Below, piece after piece: positions 24,433-33,462 of a DNA stretch of 64,000 bases. Under the pieces are notes generated by a model. It did no database searches. It was given only the letters and a program-made list of their open reading frames with translations, and was not told the origin of the DNA. The position numbers were made by a program, and so were the translations under genes. Location of the stretch: NCBI GenBank assembly GCA_964513565.1, contig CAZENE010000014.1:13569-77568 (forward strand). The letters run 5' to 3'. How positions within the stretch are numbered: the stretch's first letter is position 1; each line of letters opens with the position of its first letter. The DNA is from Delta-02 sp964513565 (GTDB lineage Bacteria > Desulfobacterota > Syntrophorhabdia > Syntrophorhabdales > Syntrophorhabdaceae).

Positions 24433-25206
24433 TCAGAACATGAGAGATGTAAGGACATAGTCGGAAACAAGGATCGTGAGGCTGGACGCCACGACCGCTT
24501 CCGTTGTTGCCCTCCCCACTCCCGCCGCTCCCCCCTTTGAATAAAAGCCCTTATAGCAGCAGATCACACTTATGATAACGCCGAAGACTGCCGATTTGAT
24601 AAGACCGTTCGAGATATCCTGGAATTCGAGCACTGCTTCCATTCTGCTCATGAACGAACCTTCGTTGATGCCCAGCAATTTTACGCCGACGATATACCCG
24701 CCGATGATCCCGACAAAGTTCGCAATAGATGTCAGGATAGGCAGCATAATAAATGACGCGAGCATACGCGGCACAACGAGATACTGTATGGGGTTCAGAG
24801 CCATGACCCGCAGGGCATCTATCTGCTCGGTGACACGCATCGTCGCGAGCTCCGCAGTCATCGCCGAACCTGCACGCCCGGTCACCATAAGGCTTGTCAA
24901 AACGGGCCCGAGTTCCCGGGTCATGCTGAGCGCAACCAGGGCACCGATCGATGTTTCCGCGCCGAACTTACGGAAGCCGTACGAAGATTGAAGTGCAAGC
25001 ACCATCCCGGTAAAAAGACCCGTGATCACGACGACAAGCAGGGAATTCACGCCTATGAATTCCATCTGCCTGAAGACGTTCCTTAATCGAAAAGGAGGTT
25101 TTGCAGCGAGATATACCGCGCTTCCGAAAAAAGAGCCGAGGTTGCCGAGAAATTCAAGAATTACGACGAACGGCCGGACTGATCTTTCGAGAGCTCCATT
25201 CGCCAT
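24433..25206 (-). CDS. mlaE: MlaE-type ABC transporter permease
   Basis: A 257-residue inner membrane permease with five or six hydrophobic helices (SLLVVVITGLFTGMVLALQS, LTSIANFVGIIGGYIVGVKL, LIKSAVFGVIISVICCYKGF). It has the coupling segment VLTSLMVTGRAGSAMTAELA of the MlaE family. ATG 25206 is preferred; it overlaps the end of alr by about 50 bp. A TTG 12 bases upstream, right after gaggagg, is the main alternative. It forms the Mla complex with the next two genes. Confidence 0.9.
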   Translation of the reverse strand: MANGALERSVRPFVVILEFLGNLGSFFGSAVYLAAKPPFRLRNVFRQMEFIGVNSLLVVVITGLFTGMVLALQSSYGFRKFGAETSIGALVALSMTRELGPVLTSLMVTGRAGSAMTAELATMRVTEQIDALRVMALNPIQYLVVPRMLASFIMLPILTSIANFVGIIGGYIVGVKLLGINEGSFMSRMEAVLEFQDISNGLIKSAVFGVIISVICCYKGFYSKGGAAGVGRATTEAVVASSLTILVSDYVLTSLMF

Positions 25207-26323
25207 AAACCCTTTCAATCCTCCTCGAGATCTTGCAGAGGACCTCGTATGGGATTGTTCCCGCATTTTCAGCCATCTCGTTCGCGGAAACCCGGACCCC
25301 TTCCCGGTCGCCCTCACCAAGAAGGATCGCTACGTCGCCGCTATCGACGGGGCCGATGCCCGTCACGTCGGCGAGAATCCAGTCCATGCATACTCTTCCA
25401 ACAATAATGCATCTCGTGTCGTTTATCAACACGACGCCCCTGTTGGAAAGCGACCGCGGGTACCCATCGGAATACCCGACGGGTATGTAAGCTATCCTCG
25501 ATAACCGGCCGGTCGTGAAGGTCCTGCCGTAGCTCAAGGGAACGCCCGAAGGAAATTCCCTGCAGAACGCGATGCGTGCCGAAAATTTCATCACCTGCCG
25601 CAGAGGCAGGGACGCTTCGAGCAATAACGACGGATGGGAGCCATAGAGGCTTATCCCGGCCCGAACTAGCGAGAAATGAGCCTCGGGGTAATTGACGATC
25701 GCGCCTGAATTGCTCATATGGATATACTCCGGTTCGAACCCGGCAGAGCGGAATGTCTCGATTATTACCCGGAACGATGCGACCTGGGAAAGACCGAATT
25801 CGTCGCGTGTCTCCGAAACCGAAAAATGGGACATGAGTCCCTCGACATGCAACCCCCGTGCTTCCGCAAGTATCTGAGCTATCTCACGGGCATCTTGCGG
25901 AAGAAATCCCAGCCTTCCCATACCGGTATCAAACTTGAGGTGTATCTTGAGCGGCTTCGCAAATCCCCGCGTACTATCTACAAGCCTTTCAAGGATCGCC
26001 CGGTCATAGACAACGGGGGTAAGGTCATACCTCACGACGGGTTCAATGTCATCCCAGACGAATATCCCGCTCATGATAAGTATCGGTTTGATTATACCCG
26101 AAGATCTCAGATCTATCCCTTCATCTATCGTTGCCACTCCAAGATAATCGATATTCATCGACTCGAGTTTCCTGGAAACCTCTACAGCTCCATGGCCATA
26201 GGCATCGGCCTTGACAACTCCGAGCAGTCCCGCTCCGGGGCTTAGCTGGCTCCGGATGGATAGGCAATTATACTCGAGGGCCTGAAGGTCGATATAAGCG
26301 ACCGCCCTCGAAGCTTTCGACAT
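25154..26323 (-). CDS. alr: alanine racemase
   Basis: A 389-residue fold-III PLP enzyme making D-alanine for peptidoglycan. The PLP-binding Lys is in LLGVVKADAYGHGAVEV (about residue 39). The substrate region includes HLKFDTGMGRLGF and the C-terminal barrel IPVGYSDGYPRSLSNRGVV with GRVCMDWILADVT. Length is normal. It lies 13 bp after hemL and overlaps mlaE, in the minus-strand operon starting with ahbB. Confidence 0.95.
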   Translation of the reverse strand: MSKASRAVAYIDLQALEYNCLSIRSQLSPGAGLLGVVKADAYGHGAVEVSRKLESMNIDYLGVATIDEGIDLRSSGIIKPILIMSGIFVWDDIEPVVRYDLTPVVYDRAILERLVDSTRGFAKPLKIHLKFDTGMGRLGFLPQDAREIAQILAEARGLHVEGLMSHFSVSETRDEFGLSQVASFRVIIETFRSAGFEPEYIHMSNSGAIVNYPEAHFSLVRAGISLYGSHPSLLLEASLPLRQVMKFSARIAFCREFPSGVPLSYGRTFTTGRLSRIAYIPVGYSDGYPRSLSNRGVVLINDTRCIIVGRVCMDWILADVTGIGPVDSGDVAILLGEGDREGVRVSANEMAENAGTIPYEVLCKISRRIERVYGEWSSRKISPAVRRNS

Positions 26324-26336
26324 GTGAATGCCTCCC

Positions 26337-27632
26337 TTAAGCGACCCTGATAGTACTGAACACTTTTTTGCTCGCCTCGATCGTCCTGTCTATTTCCGGG
26401 TCACCTAAAGCGCATGTGAGAAATGACGCCTCGAATTGGCTTGGGGCAAAGAAAATGCCCTCACCGAGCATTCCCTTGAAGAATTTTTCATAGAGTTCCC
26501 TGTCGCAGGCCGCGGCGCTTTCGTAGCTGTTTACCTCGGATCCTGAAAAGAACCCCGTGAACATTCCGGTTATCGAATTTATGCGAAACGGGACGGCGTA
26601 TTTTGCCGCGACTTCGAGCATTGCGCCTGATAATTCCCGGCCGGCCTCTTCAAACCGGGGATAGATCTCCCCGGCATTGCTTTGAAGGCGGCGGAGCACA
26701 TGGATCCCGGCCCTGACAGCAACCGGGTTCCCCGACAGGGTGCCAGCCTGATATACGTCGCCGAGCGGCGCGAGACGCTCCATGATATTCCTTTTTCCGC
26801 CAAACGCCCCCATAGGGAATCCGCCCCCTATGATCTTGCCGAGGCATGTGATGTCCGGATCGATGCCGTAGATATGCTGAGCGCCTCCGAAGCAGACGCG
26901 AAAACCGCTGATGACCTCATCGAAAATAAGAATTACACCCCGCTCCCTGCAAAGTCCTTCGAGCCCCTTAAGAAAACCGTCGTTGGGAAGAATAACCCCC
27001 ATGTTTCCCATGATTGGCTCGACGATGACGCACGCTATGTCCCCGGACGCATCCATAATATTGCGGACCGTTTCGAGCCTGTTGAATTCCGCGACGTACG
27101 TATGCTTTGCCAGGTCCGCCGGCACTCCCGCGCTATCGGGGATTCCGAATGTCGCGAGCCCCGAACCCGCCTTGACGAGAAGGCTGTCGACATGCCCGTG
27201 ATAGCATCCCCGAAACTTCACGATTCCGTTCTTCCCCGTATATCCGCGTGCAAGCCTTATCGCGCTCATGGTCGCTTCCGTCCCCGATGTCGTAAGACGG
27301 ACGCAATCCATAGACGGGAACGTGTCGGCTATCAGGCGGGCAAGGTCGATCTCGTACGGATGACAAGCGCCATAGCTCGTCCCTTCTTTGAGCGCCTCCG
27401 TTACGGCCGCGACCAGGGCATCATCGGCATGGCCGAGGATGATCGCCCCCCATGACGACACATAATCGATAAAAGAATTACCGTCAACATCGTAAAGATA
27501 TGCGCCTTTTGCCCGCTTGACATAAAACGGGGTATCATGGACCGATTGGAATGCACGCACAGGGCTGTTGACCCCTCCCGGGATGCACTGCCGGGCTTCA
27601 TTGCAATACTCGTCAGATCTGGTTTTTATCAT
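26337..27632 (-). CDS. hemL: glutamate-1-semialdehyde 2,1-aminomutase
   Basis: A 431-residue PLP enzyme forming 5-aminolevulinate, the tetrapyrrole precursor, in the C5 pathway. Motifs: CIPGGVNSPVRAFQSV near the N-terminus, TTSGTEATMSAIRLARGYTG, FRGCYHGHVDSLLVKAGSG, LIFDEVISGFRV, and DITCLGKIIGGGFPMGAFGG with the PLP Lys. Length is normal. It overlaps ahbB by 4 bp, which fits joint regulation of heme synthesis. Confidence 0.96.
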   Translation of the reverse strand: MIKTRSDEYCNEARQCIPGGVNSPVRAFQSVHDTPFYVKRAKGAYLYDVDGNSFIDYVSSWGAIILGHADDALVAAVTEALKEGTSYGACHPYEIDLARLIADTFPSMDCVRLTTSGTEATMSAIRLARGYTGKNGIVKFRGCYHGHVDSLLVKAGSGLATFGIPDSAGVPADLAKHTYVAEFNRLETVRNIMDASGDIACVIVEPIMGNMGVILPNDGFLKGLEGLCRERGVILIFDEVISGFRVCFGGAQHIYGIDPDITCLGKIIGGGFPMGAFGGKRNIMERLAPLGDVYQAGTLSGNPVAVRAGIHVLRRLQSNAGEIYPRFEEAGRELSGAMLEVAAKYAVPFRINSITGMFTGFFSGSEVNSYESAAACDRELYEKFFKGMLGEGIFFAPSQFEASFLTCALGDPEIDRTIEASKKVFSTIRVA

Positions 27633-28081
27633 GTCCTTACCGAAAAAGATGTTTTTTTGAACTCCCGTTTGCTGAAAAGCATCCGATAATCACGAATGCC
27701 CGACCTTTTTGCCATCGCCTCAATGACTCTGATGCACTCCTCGCGGGTCTTTCCATGCACCATTGTATAAATGTTGTACGGCCAGTATCCGGCCGTATCA
27801 CGTTCGTAGCAATGGCTGACCTCATTGAAACCTGCCATGATGTTCCCAACCTGTTGAACGCGCTCCGCCGGGACGTTCCATACAACCATTGCATTGCCTT
27901 CATAGGAGACCGCCCGGTGCGCAACTATGACGGAGATCCTCCGGATCACCCCTCTTGACTTGAGCAGGGCCAGTTCACGTATCAATTGCTCTGAGCTTAT
28001 TCCCATTTCCGCGGCCATTGCGTCATACGGTCTGTCCGTTATCGGGAAATCGGCGGGAAGCGCATCCAGAATTCTTTTCAT
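27629..28081 (-). CDS. ahbB: siroheme decarboxylase subunit, AhbB-like
   Basis: A 150-residue Lrp/AsnC-like protein. The N-terminal winged helix (YDAMAAEMGISSEQLIRELA) is followed by an AsnC ligand domain with the AhbB-type signatures VSHCYERD, WPYNIYTMVHGKTREEC and YRMLFSKREFKKTS. AhbA/AhbB decarboxylate siroheme to 12,18-didecarboxysiroheme in the alternative heme pathway of sulfate reducers and relatives. Only one subunit is in this window. It is the first gene of the operon; the partner gene must lie elsewhere. An Lrp-type regulator is the less likely alternative. Confidence 0.85.
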   Translation of the reverse strand: MKRILDALPADFPITDRPYDAMAAEMGISSEQLIRELALLKSRGVIRRISVIVAHRAVSYEGNAMVVWNVPAERVQQVGNIMAGFNEVSHCYERDTAGYWPYNIYTMVHGKTREECIRVIEAMAKRSGIRDYRMLFSKREFKKTSFSVRT

Positions 28082-28242
28082 GAAGTCTATTGTTACATAT
28101 CCGGAAAAACCATTTCAAATGAATTCTCGAGCAAAAAAGACTTTACAACCGGCCTTCCGGCATGTTGTAACTATCAAATTCACAAGTTGCATCACGGACC
28201 TGGACACCAGAAATTCCGGTATTATGATGAAAGGAGCCCAGT

Positions 28243-29406
28243 ATGGTAAAGCCCGCATCGAGAATTGAACAGATCCCGCCGTATCTTTTCGCGCGGATCG
28301 ACAAGAAAAAAGAAGAGGTCAGGAATAAAGGGATGGACCTCGTGGATTTCGGCATAGGAGATCCCGACATACCAACACCGGCCAATATCATAACGGCAAT
28401 GAAAAATGCTGTAGACGACCCGAAAAATCACCGTTATCCCAGTTATGAAGGTATGCCCAAATTCCGGCAGGCGGTAGCCGCCTGGTACAAGGCGCGTTTC
28501 GGCATCGACCTCGACCCGGCGACGGAGGTCGTGACGCTGATCGGGTCGAAGGAAGGGATAGCGCATATACCATGGGCGTATGCAGAAAAAGGAGACATTG
28601 TCCTTGTCCCTTCGCCCGGATACCCCGTATACAAGATCGCCACGATGTTTGCCGGCGCAACCCCTTACATCATGCCGCTTAAAGAAGAAAACGGGTTCTT
28701 ACCGCGCTATGAAGATATCCCCGAAGATGTACTGGATAAGGCGAAACTTCTTTTCATAAATTATCCCAATAACCCGACCGGCGCCTGCGCCGATGACAGC
28801 TTTTATGAAAAAACGCTTGAGCTTGCCAGGCGTTACAACATACTTATCTGCCATGACGCGGCGTATAGCGAGATAGCCTACGATGGGTACAGACCGAAAA
28901 GCATCCTGGAGTTTGATCCGGATAAACAGTATTCACTGGAATTCCATTCATTGTCAAAAACATACTGCATGACCGGCTGGAGGATCGGTTTCGCGGTCGG
29001 TTGCCCCGATGGTATTTACAATCTCGGGAAACTCAAAACAAATATTGACTCAGGTGCATTTCAGGCCGTGCAATACGCGGGCATCGAAGCACTGACCGGT
29101 GACCAGACCTCCGTTGCCACGCTTAATGCACGGCTCGAAAAGAGGCGCGATATGGTGGTCGAGGCTTTTAAAATACTCGGGGTAGACATAAAAGCTCCCC
29201 GCGCCACGTATTATATCTGGGCGAAAGTCCCGCAAGGATTCACATCTTCCGATTTCTGTGAAAAACTAATTGAGGAAACGGGCATCGTGGTCACGCCCGG
29301 AAGCGGTTTCGGTGACGAAGGGGAAGGTTACTTCCGGATCTCAATTACCCTCGGGGAGGAAAGGATCGCCGAGGCTGCCCGGAGGCTTCAGTCGTTTGAT
29401 CTTTAA
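28243..29406 (+). CDS. dapL: LL-diaminopimelate aminotransferase
   Basis: A 387-residue fold-I PLP aminotransferase converting tetrahydrodipicolinate directly to LL-diaminopimelate for lysine and peptidoglycan. Motifs: GIGDPDIPTPANII, RYPSYEGMPKFRQAV, NYPNNPTGA, CHDAAYSEIAYDGY, and SLSKTYCMTGWRIGFAVG with the PLP Lys; C-terminal YFRISITLG. Length is normal for DapL. It is divergent from ahbB and 18 bp before the TPR gene. Confidence 0.93.
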   Translation: MVKPASRIEQIPPYLFARIDKKKEEVRNKGMDLVDFGIGDPDIPTPANIITAMKNAVDDPKNHRYPSYEGMPKFRQAVAAWYKARFGIDLDPATEVVTLIGSKEGIAHIPWAYAEKGDIVLVPSPGYPVYKIATMFAGATPYIMPLKEENGFLPRYEDIPEDVLDKAKLLFINYPNNPTGACADDSFYEKTLELARRYNILICHDAAYSEIAYDGYRPKSILEFDPDKQYSLEFHSLSKTYCMTGWRIGFAVGCPDGIYNLGKLKTNIDSGAFQAVQYAGIEALTGDQTSVATLNARLEKRRDMVVEAFKILGVDIKAPRATYYIWAKVPQGFTSSDFCEKLIEETGIVVTPGSGFGDEGEGYFRISITLGEERIAEAARRLQSFDL

Positions 29407-29424
29407 GTCTACGGAGAGGCCTTT

Positions 29425-30786
29425 ATGCGACCCGGCATGGTGAGATCTATCGGTTTCTGGTTTTTGGTCCTTCTGCTCTTCGCGGCATCTCCCCTGGCGT
29501 CATCGCTCGCAGAGGAAACACCGGACAAGATCAATGAGAAGGGCCGTAACCTTGCCCGGTCAGGAGACTGTACCGCAGCGATTCTGGAATTCTCGCGCGC
29601 CATAGAGATAAATCCGGGTTTCGTCGATGCTTGGTATAACAGGGGCCACTGCCAGGCAGAGCTCGGCCGGTACCTGGAGGCGATAGAGGATTATACCCGT
29701 GTGATTGAACTCGATCCTTCGGACGCCCTGAGTTATAACAACAGGGGCCACGCGTATTACAGCCTGGAAGATTATGGCCGGGCGATCGCGGATTACGGCA
29801 AGGCTATAGAGTTAAAGCCCGACCTCCCCACCGCATACAGCAACAGGGGGCTGGCCTACGACTTTACCTCCAAACCGGAGCTTGCCATTCGTGACTATAA
29901 TAAGGCGCTCGAGCTCGATCCCTCGTACGCAACCGCTTATAACAACCGCGGCTACCATTACGATACCCTCGGCCGGTACGACAACGCTGTTGCCGACTTC
30001 GACAAGGCTATTGCCCTCAATCCGTTGTACGCGACCGCTTTCTACAACAGGGGCTACACCTATCATAACATGGGCAGATTCGGCCAGGCCATCAAGGACT
30101 ATACAAGCGCAATAGCAATCAATCCGAAGTATGCGGCCGCATATTTCAGGCGGGGCGTCACGCAGAATGTCCTAGGGGACCTGGATTCTGCGATCGCGAA
30201 CTATACCCGGGCGATCGAGATCGAACCGTCATTCGCAATGGCGCTTACCTACCGCGGTCTCGCTTATGACAGCTTGGGAAAATATGACGAGGCGATCAAA
30301 GACCAGGAACGGGCTATCGCGGCAAACCCGAAACTTGCACAGTCATACAACAACCGGGGATTTACGCATTTCAACATGGGCAACTACCGGCAAGCAATAA
30401 CCGATTATACGAAGGCGATCGAAATAAGGCCGGATTACGCCGTCGCGTACAGCAACCGGGGTTACGCACACGATAAACTGGGATATTACCCGCTTGCGCT
30501 CGAGGACTATGAAAAGGCTATCGAGCTCGACCCCCGTTATGCCACCGCCTACAACAACCGGGGATTTACGCATTTCAACATGGGCAACTACCGGCAAGCA
30601 ATAACCGATTATACGAAGGCGATCGAAATAAGGCCGGCATATTCACTTGCCTTTTACAACCGCGCGGTCGCACATTCCAAGCTGGACAAGATGGATGAAG
30701 CCATCGCCGACCTCAAAGAAGCAGCCCGCCTGGGGGATAAGGACGCGGAAGACGCGCTTAAACAGCTCGGAATTAAAAGACCGTAA
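29425..30786 (+). CDS. secreted tetratricopeptide-repeat protein
   Basis: A 453-residue protein with a signal peptide (GFWFLVLLLFAASPLASSLA). About twelve TPR units of 34 residues follow, with the pattern YNNRG...YxxAIxDYxKAIELDP. TPR arrays are protein-interaction scaffolds, here in the periplasm or at the outer membrane. RBS ggagagg precedes ATG 29425. Two units are identical over 88 bp of DNA (30346-30433 and 30550-30637), 204 bp apart, showing recent internal duplication. The partner is unknown. Confidence 0.9.
   Translation: MRPGMVRSIGFWFLVLLLFAASPLASSLAEETPDKINEKGRNLARSGDCTAAILEFSRAIEINPGFVDAWYNRGHCQAELGRYLEAIEDYTRVIELDPSDALSYNNRGHAYYSLEDYGRAIADYGKAIELKPDLPTAYSNRGLAYDFTSKPELAIRDYNKALELDPSYATAYNNRGYHYDTLGRYDNAVADFDKAIALNPLYATAFYNRGYTYHNMGRFGQAIKDYTSAIAINPKYAAAYFRRGVTQNVLGDLDSAIANYTRAIEIEPSFAMALTYRGLAYDSLGKYDEAIKDQERAIAANPKLAQSYNNRGFTHFNMGNYRQAITDYTKAIEIRPDYAVAYSNRGYAHDKLGYYPLALEDYEKAIELDPRYATAYNNRGFTHFNMGNYRQAITDYTKAIEIRPAYSLAFYNRAVAHSKLDKMDEAIADLKEAARLGDKDAEDALKQLGIKRP
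30346..30433 (+). repeat. 88-bp direct repeat inside the TPR gene (copy 1)
   Basis: Identical to 30550-30637. The offset of 204 bp equals exactly two TPR units (68 codons). The repeat encodes YNNRGFTHFNMGNYRQAITD and the start of the next helix. Confidence 0.9.
30550..30637 (+). repeat. 88-bp direct repeat inside the TPR gene (copy 2)
   Basis: Second copy of the repeat at 30346-30433. Perfect identity suggests recent duplication or conversion and makes the TPR number prone to change. Confidence 0.9.
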
Positions 30787-30904
30787 AGCGTGAATGTAAA
30801 ACGTGAATAGTTGATAAATAATTCTAAAAAGGGAATAAAGTATTTTTTATCACTTACGATTCAGGATTCACGGCCTCTACGGCTTCTACAATTTACGCTT
30901 TACG
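30782..30904. repeat. intergenic imperfect inverted repeat of the cgtaa family
   Basis: cgtaaagcgtgaa (30782-30794) and tttacgctttacg (30892-30904) are inverted copies with one mismatch. They lie between the convergent TPR and GGDEF genes. The same words (cgtaa, acgtaa, tttacg) make up the hairpins at 35823-35952 and 62811-62853. Possible roles are terminator or a dispersed repeat family. Confidence 0.6.
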
Positions 30905-30913
30905 ATGCTTGCT

Positions 30914-31834
30914 TTACGGCTCGGTTATCACTTTGTTCCGTCCGGTTTTTTTTGCGGTGTACATGAGAGAGTCAGCGCGCTTGATGATACCATGCGCAGA
31001 ATCTTTTTTTCGGGCCAGTGTGGCCCCGATCGATATCGTTATATAGGTATCGTCGCCCTCGACCGGGATTGTGGACCTCTCCACGAGTATCCGCAGTTTT
31101 TCTGCGACGTGAGACAGTTTTTCCCCGTCGACATTCGTGACAAAAGCGACAAATTCCTCTCCTCCCCAACGGCTCACAACATCGGATGAACGCAATCCGT
31201 TATTGATCGTTGCCGCCACCAGGCGTAGCACTTTGTCTCCGACCTCATGGCCGTAGGTATCGTTCACATCCTTGAATTTATCGATATCGATAAAAAGTAC
31301 CCCGAAAGTCCATCCATAGCGCTTCATCTCTCTGAGTTTATTTGTCAGGCTCATTTCCCCGTACCTTCTGTTTCCCAATCTCGTCAAGGGATCAAGAAGG
31401 GCCATTCGCTCAAGTTCGCGGAGCTTGCGTGTCAGGTCCTGGCTGGAATAATTATCGCTGAAGATCTCAGCCGCCCCCACCACCATCCCCTCCTTGTCAC
31501 GTATGGGCGCCACCCTGACATTAACGGGAACCTGGTGGCCTTCCCGATGGTGAAAGAACAGATCCGCTTCCTTCATTTTTTCTTCCCGCATAGCGCTTTG
31601 AATAAGGCACTGATTATCGCATAGAGTATTGCCGTCAATATCGATATGCATAAGGACATTATCCCAGCAATATTTTCCTACAACATCGGACCGGCTATAT
31701 CCGGTCATTTTTTCGGCTGCTTCGTTCCAGTAGATTATCTTACGGTCTTTGTCAACGATATAGACCCCCTCAAAGAGGCTGTCGAGGAGCGTATGATAAA
31801 AAGAATCGGTCAGGTAACTCCGAGCCCGGTGCAT
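30914..31834 (-). CDS. PAS-GGDEF diguanylate cyclase
   Basis: About 306 residues. An N-terminal PAS domain (LLDSLFEGVYIVDKDRKIIY, WNEAAEKMTGYSRSDVVG) is followed by a GGDEF domain (about 150-300): LDPLTRLGNRRYGEM, FGVLFIDIDKFKDVNDTYGH, SRWGGEEFVAFV. GGEEF is an active-site variant. RSSD five residues upstream is the I-site for product inhibition. It makes c-di-GMP from GTP, opposite to the HD-GYP protein at 20166. ATG 31834 starts right after the tldD stop, so it is last in that operon. Confidence 0.92.
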   Translation of the reverse strand: MHRARSYLTDSFYHTLLDSLFEGVYIVDKDRKIIYWNEAAEKMTGYSRSDVVGKYCWDNVLMHIDIDGNTLCDNQCLIQSAMREEKMKEADLFFHHREGHQVPVNVRVAPIRDKEGMVVGAAEIFSDNYSSQDLTRKLRELERMALLDPLTRLGNRRYGEMSLTNKLREMKRYGWTFGVLFIDIDKFKDVNDTYGHEVGDKVLRLVAATINNGLRSSDVVSRWGGEEFVAFVTNVDGEKLSHVAEKLRILVERSTIPVEGDDTYITISIGATLARKKDSAHGIIKRADSLMYTAKKTGRNKVITEP

Positions 31835-31835
31835 A

Positions 31836-33215
31836 TTATCCGCCTCGACCTCCCACGATAATGCCGGGTATGCGCAGCGTAGGCTGCGCATCGGCAACAG
31901 GAACACCCTGCCCGTCCTTTCCGCACGTGCCGATCCCGAACCCAAGGTCGCTGCCCACCATGTCGATGTCCTTGAGTACTTTCAGACCGCTTCCCATCAT
32001 CGTCGCATTTTTTATCATCGGGCCGATAGCGCCTTTTTCGATGATATATCCCTCGGATATCTCGAACACGAAATCTCCCCGCACGGTATCGACCTGTCCC
32101 CCGCCCATCTTCACCACAAAAACTCCATCGTCAACAGACGCAAGGATCTCCCCGGGATCATGTTTTCCCGGTACGATCATCGTATTGCTCATGCGGGGTA
32201 TCGGCCTATGCCGGTATGATTCCCGCCTGCCGTTCCCGGTTGGGGGCATGGAGTGCTTCATAGCATGGAACCGGTCGAAAAGATAATTTTTGAGAACACC
32301 GTTTTCGACAAGGACCGTTCGCTGGGAGGACGTTCCCTCGTCATCGAAGGCATAGGTGCCGCGCATGTGAGGAATAGTCGCATCGTCGACGACGCTTATC
32401 AGGGGAGACGCGATCTCCTGCCCGAGAAGCCCTTTATAACAGGACAGGCCTTCCATTGCGAGGTCCGCTTCGAGCCCGTGGCCTATCGCCTCGTGGATCA
32501 TTGTCCCGCCGGCTTCCGATGCGAGAACGACTGTTTTCATCCCGCTTGGCGCTTCACGTGCGGCAAGCAGGCCCGATAAGCGCCTGACCGTTTTTTCCGC
32601 CAGCGATCCCATGAGGTCGTCCGTGAAATATTCAAATCCGTAGAAACCGCCTGCAGCCTCGTAAGACGTCTGCATCTCGGAACCGTCGCGACCTACGAGG
32701 AGGACCGTAAAAACAACCTGCATACGGCTGTCATGCTTCGATCCTCCGTCAGTAGTCGCGATAGCGACATTCTGGCGTGTATCACGATACATAATACGGA
32801 CCTGCACGATCTTGGGCTCCATCGAACGGACAGTCGCCTCAAAATTTTTTACCAGCGCAAGCTTATCCCGGAGATCGACCCCGCCGGGGTCCCGGGAGAT
32901 GGAAAAGGGATACGCGGCATGGCGGACATCGTCAACAATGTCGCTTTCTCCGCCCTTCTTCTCGGGAGTATATGCTGATAATTTCCGTGCAAGCGACACG
33001 AGATGGGCCTCATCAAATGAATTCGTCGATGCGTAGTAGATTTTCCAGGGGTTGATAACCCTGAGCCCTACGCCTGAATCTTCGCATTGCTCGAGTTTCT
33101 CGACCTTGCCTGATTCCAGTTGGATGAAGGTGTAATTCCGCCTGTCAACATAAATGTCGGCATATGTTCCAGAACGCTCCATAAGCGTTTCGAGTACTCT
33201 TTTTTCATTGAACAT
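31836..33215 (-). CDS. tldD: TldD-family metalloprotease
   Basis: A 459-residue protein of the TldD/PmbA family. The zinc motif HEAIGH is in VVLASEAGGTMIHEAIGHGL. Other family segments are CEDSGVGLRVIN, DDEGTSSQRTVLVENGVL and RRESYRHRPIPRMSNTMI. TldD normally works with TldE (PmbA) on unfolded peptides, for example in processing modified peptides; no tldE is next to it. It overlaps the small gene upstream by 11 bp. Confidence 0.92.
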   Translation of the reverse strand: MFNEKRVLETLMERSGTYADIYVDRRNYTFIQLESGKVEKLEQCEDSGVGLRVINPWKIYYASTNSFDEAHLVSLARKLSAYTPEKKGGESDIVDDVRHAAYPFSISRDPGGVDLRDKLALVKNFEATVRSMEPKIVQVRIMYRDTRQNVAIATTDGGSKHDSRMQVVFTVLLVGRDGSEMQTSYEAAGGFYGFEYFTDDLMGSLAEKTVRRLSGLLAAREAPSGMKTVVLASEAGGTMIHEAIGHGLEADLAMEGLSCYKGLLGQEIASPLISVVDDATIPHMRGTYAFDDEGTSSQRTVLVENGVLKNYLFDRFHAMKHSMPPTGNGRRESYRHRPIPRMSNTMIVPGKHDPGEILASVDDGVFVVKMGGGQVDTVRGDFVFEISEGYIIEKGAIGPMIKNATMMGSGLKVLKDIDMVGSDLGFGIGTCGKDGQGVPVADAQPTLRIPGIIVGGRGG

Positions 33216-33462
33216 CGGGGGCCTCCCTGAATTCTATTCCATATTGTCGCATATCTGCTATGATGCCCTGAACATCATTTTCGAAAGATGCCGGATAAAT
33301 AAGCTCTATCAGACCCCTGTTCCCGTCGAGCACGGAAAAAATGGCGACATCTTCATATGATTCCAAAACTGCCTTGAAAAACCCGATAAAGCTGCGGTCG
33401 ATGAAGTATTTTCTCGTCCTCTCTTCAAGTAAGCCCTTGTTCTCGTGCAATTCTTCGCTCAT
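33205..33462 (-). CDS. small protein, DUF4911-like
   Basis: An 85-residue cytosolic protein. It includes RSFIGFFKAVLESYEDVAIF, SVLDGNRGLIELIYP and an acidic end (MRQYGIEFREAPDVQ). Size and the central DVAIFSVLDGNRGLIEL segment fit the DUF4911 family found in Desulfobacterota. Function is unknown. It overlaps the dehydratase-like gene by 4 bp and tldD by 11 bp, so it is translationally coupled to both. Confidence 0.7.
   Translation of the reverse strand: MSEELHENKGLLEERTRKYFIDRSFIGFFKAVLESYEDVAIFSVLDGNRGLIELIYPASFENDVQGIIADMRQYGIEFREAPDVQ

Noticed and set aside
26682..27455. Plus-strand open frame of 257 codons
   Set aside because: Antisense to hemL, which has all its motifs.
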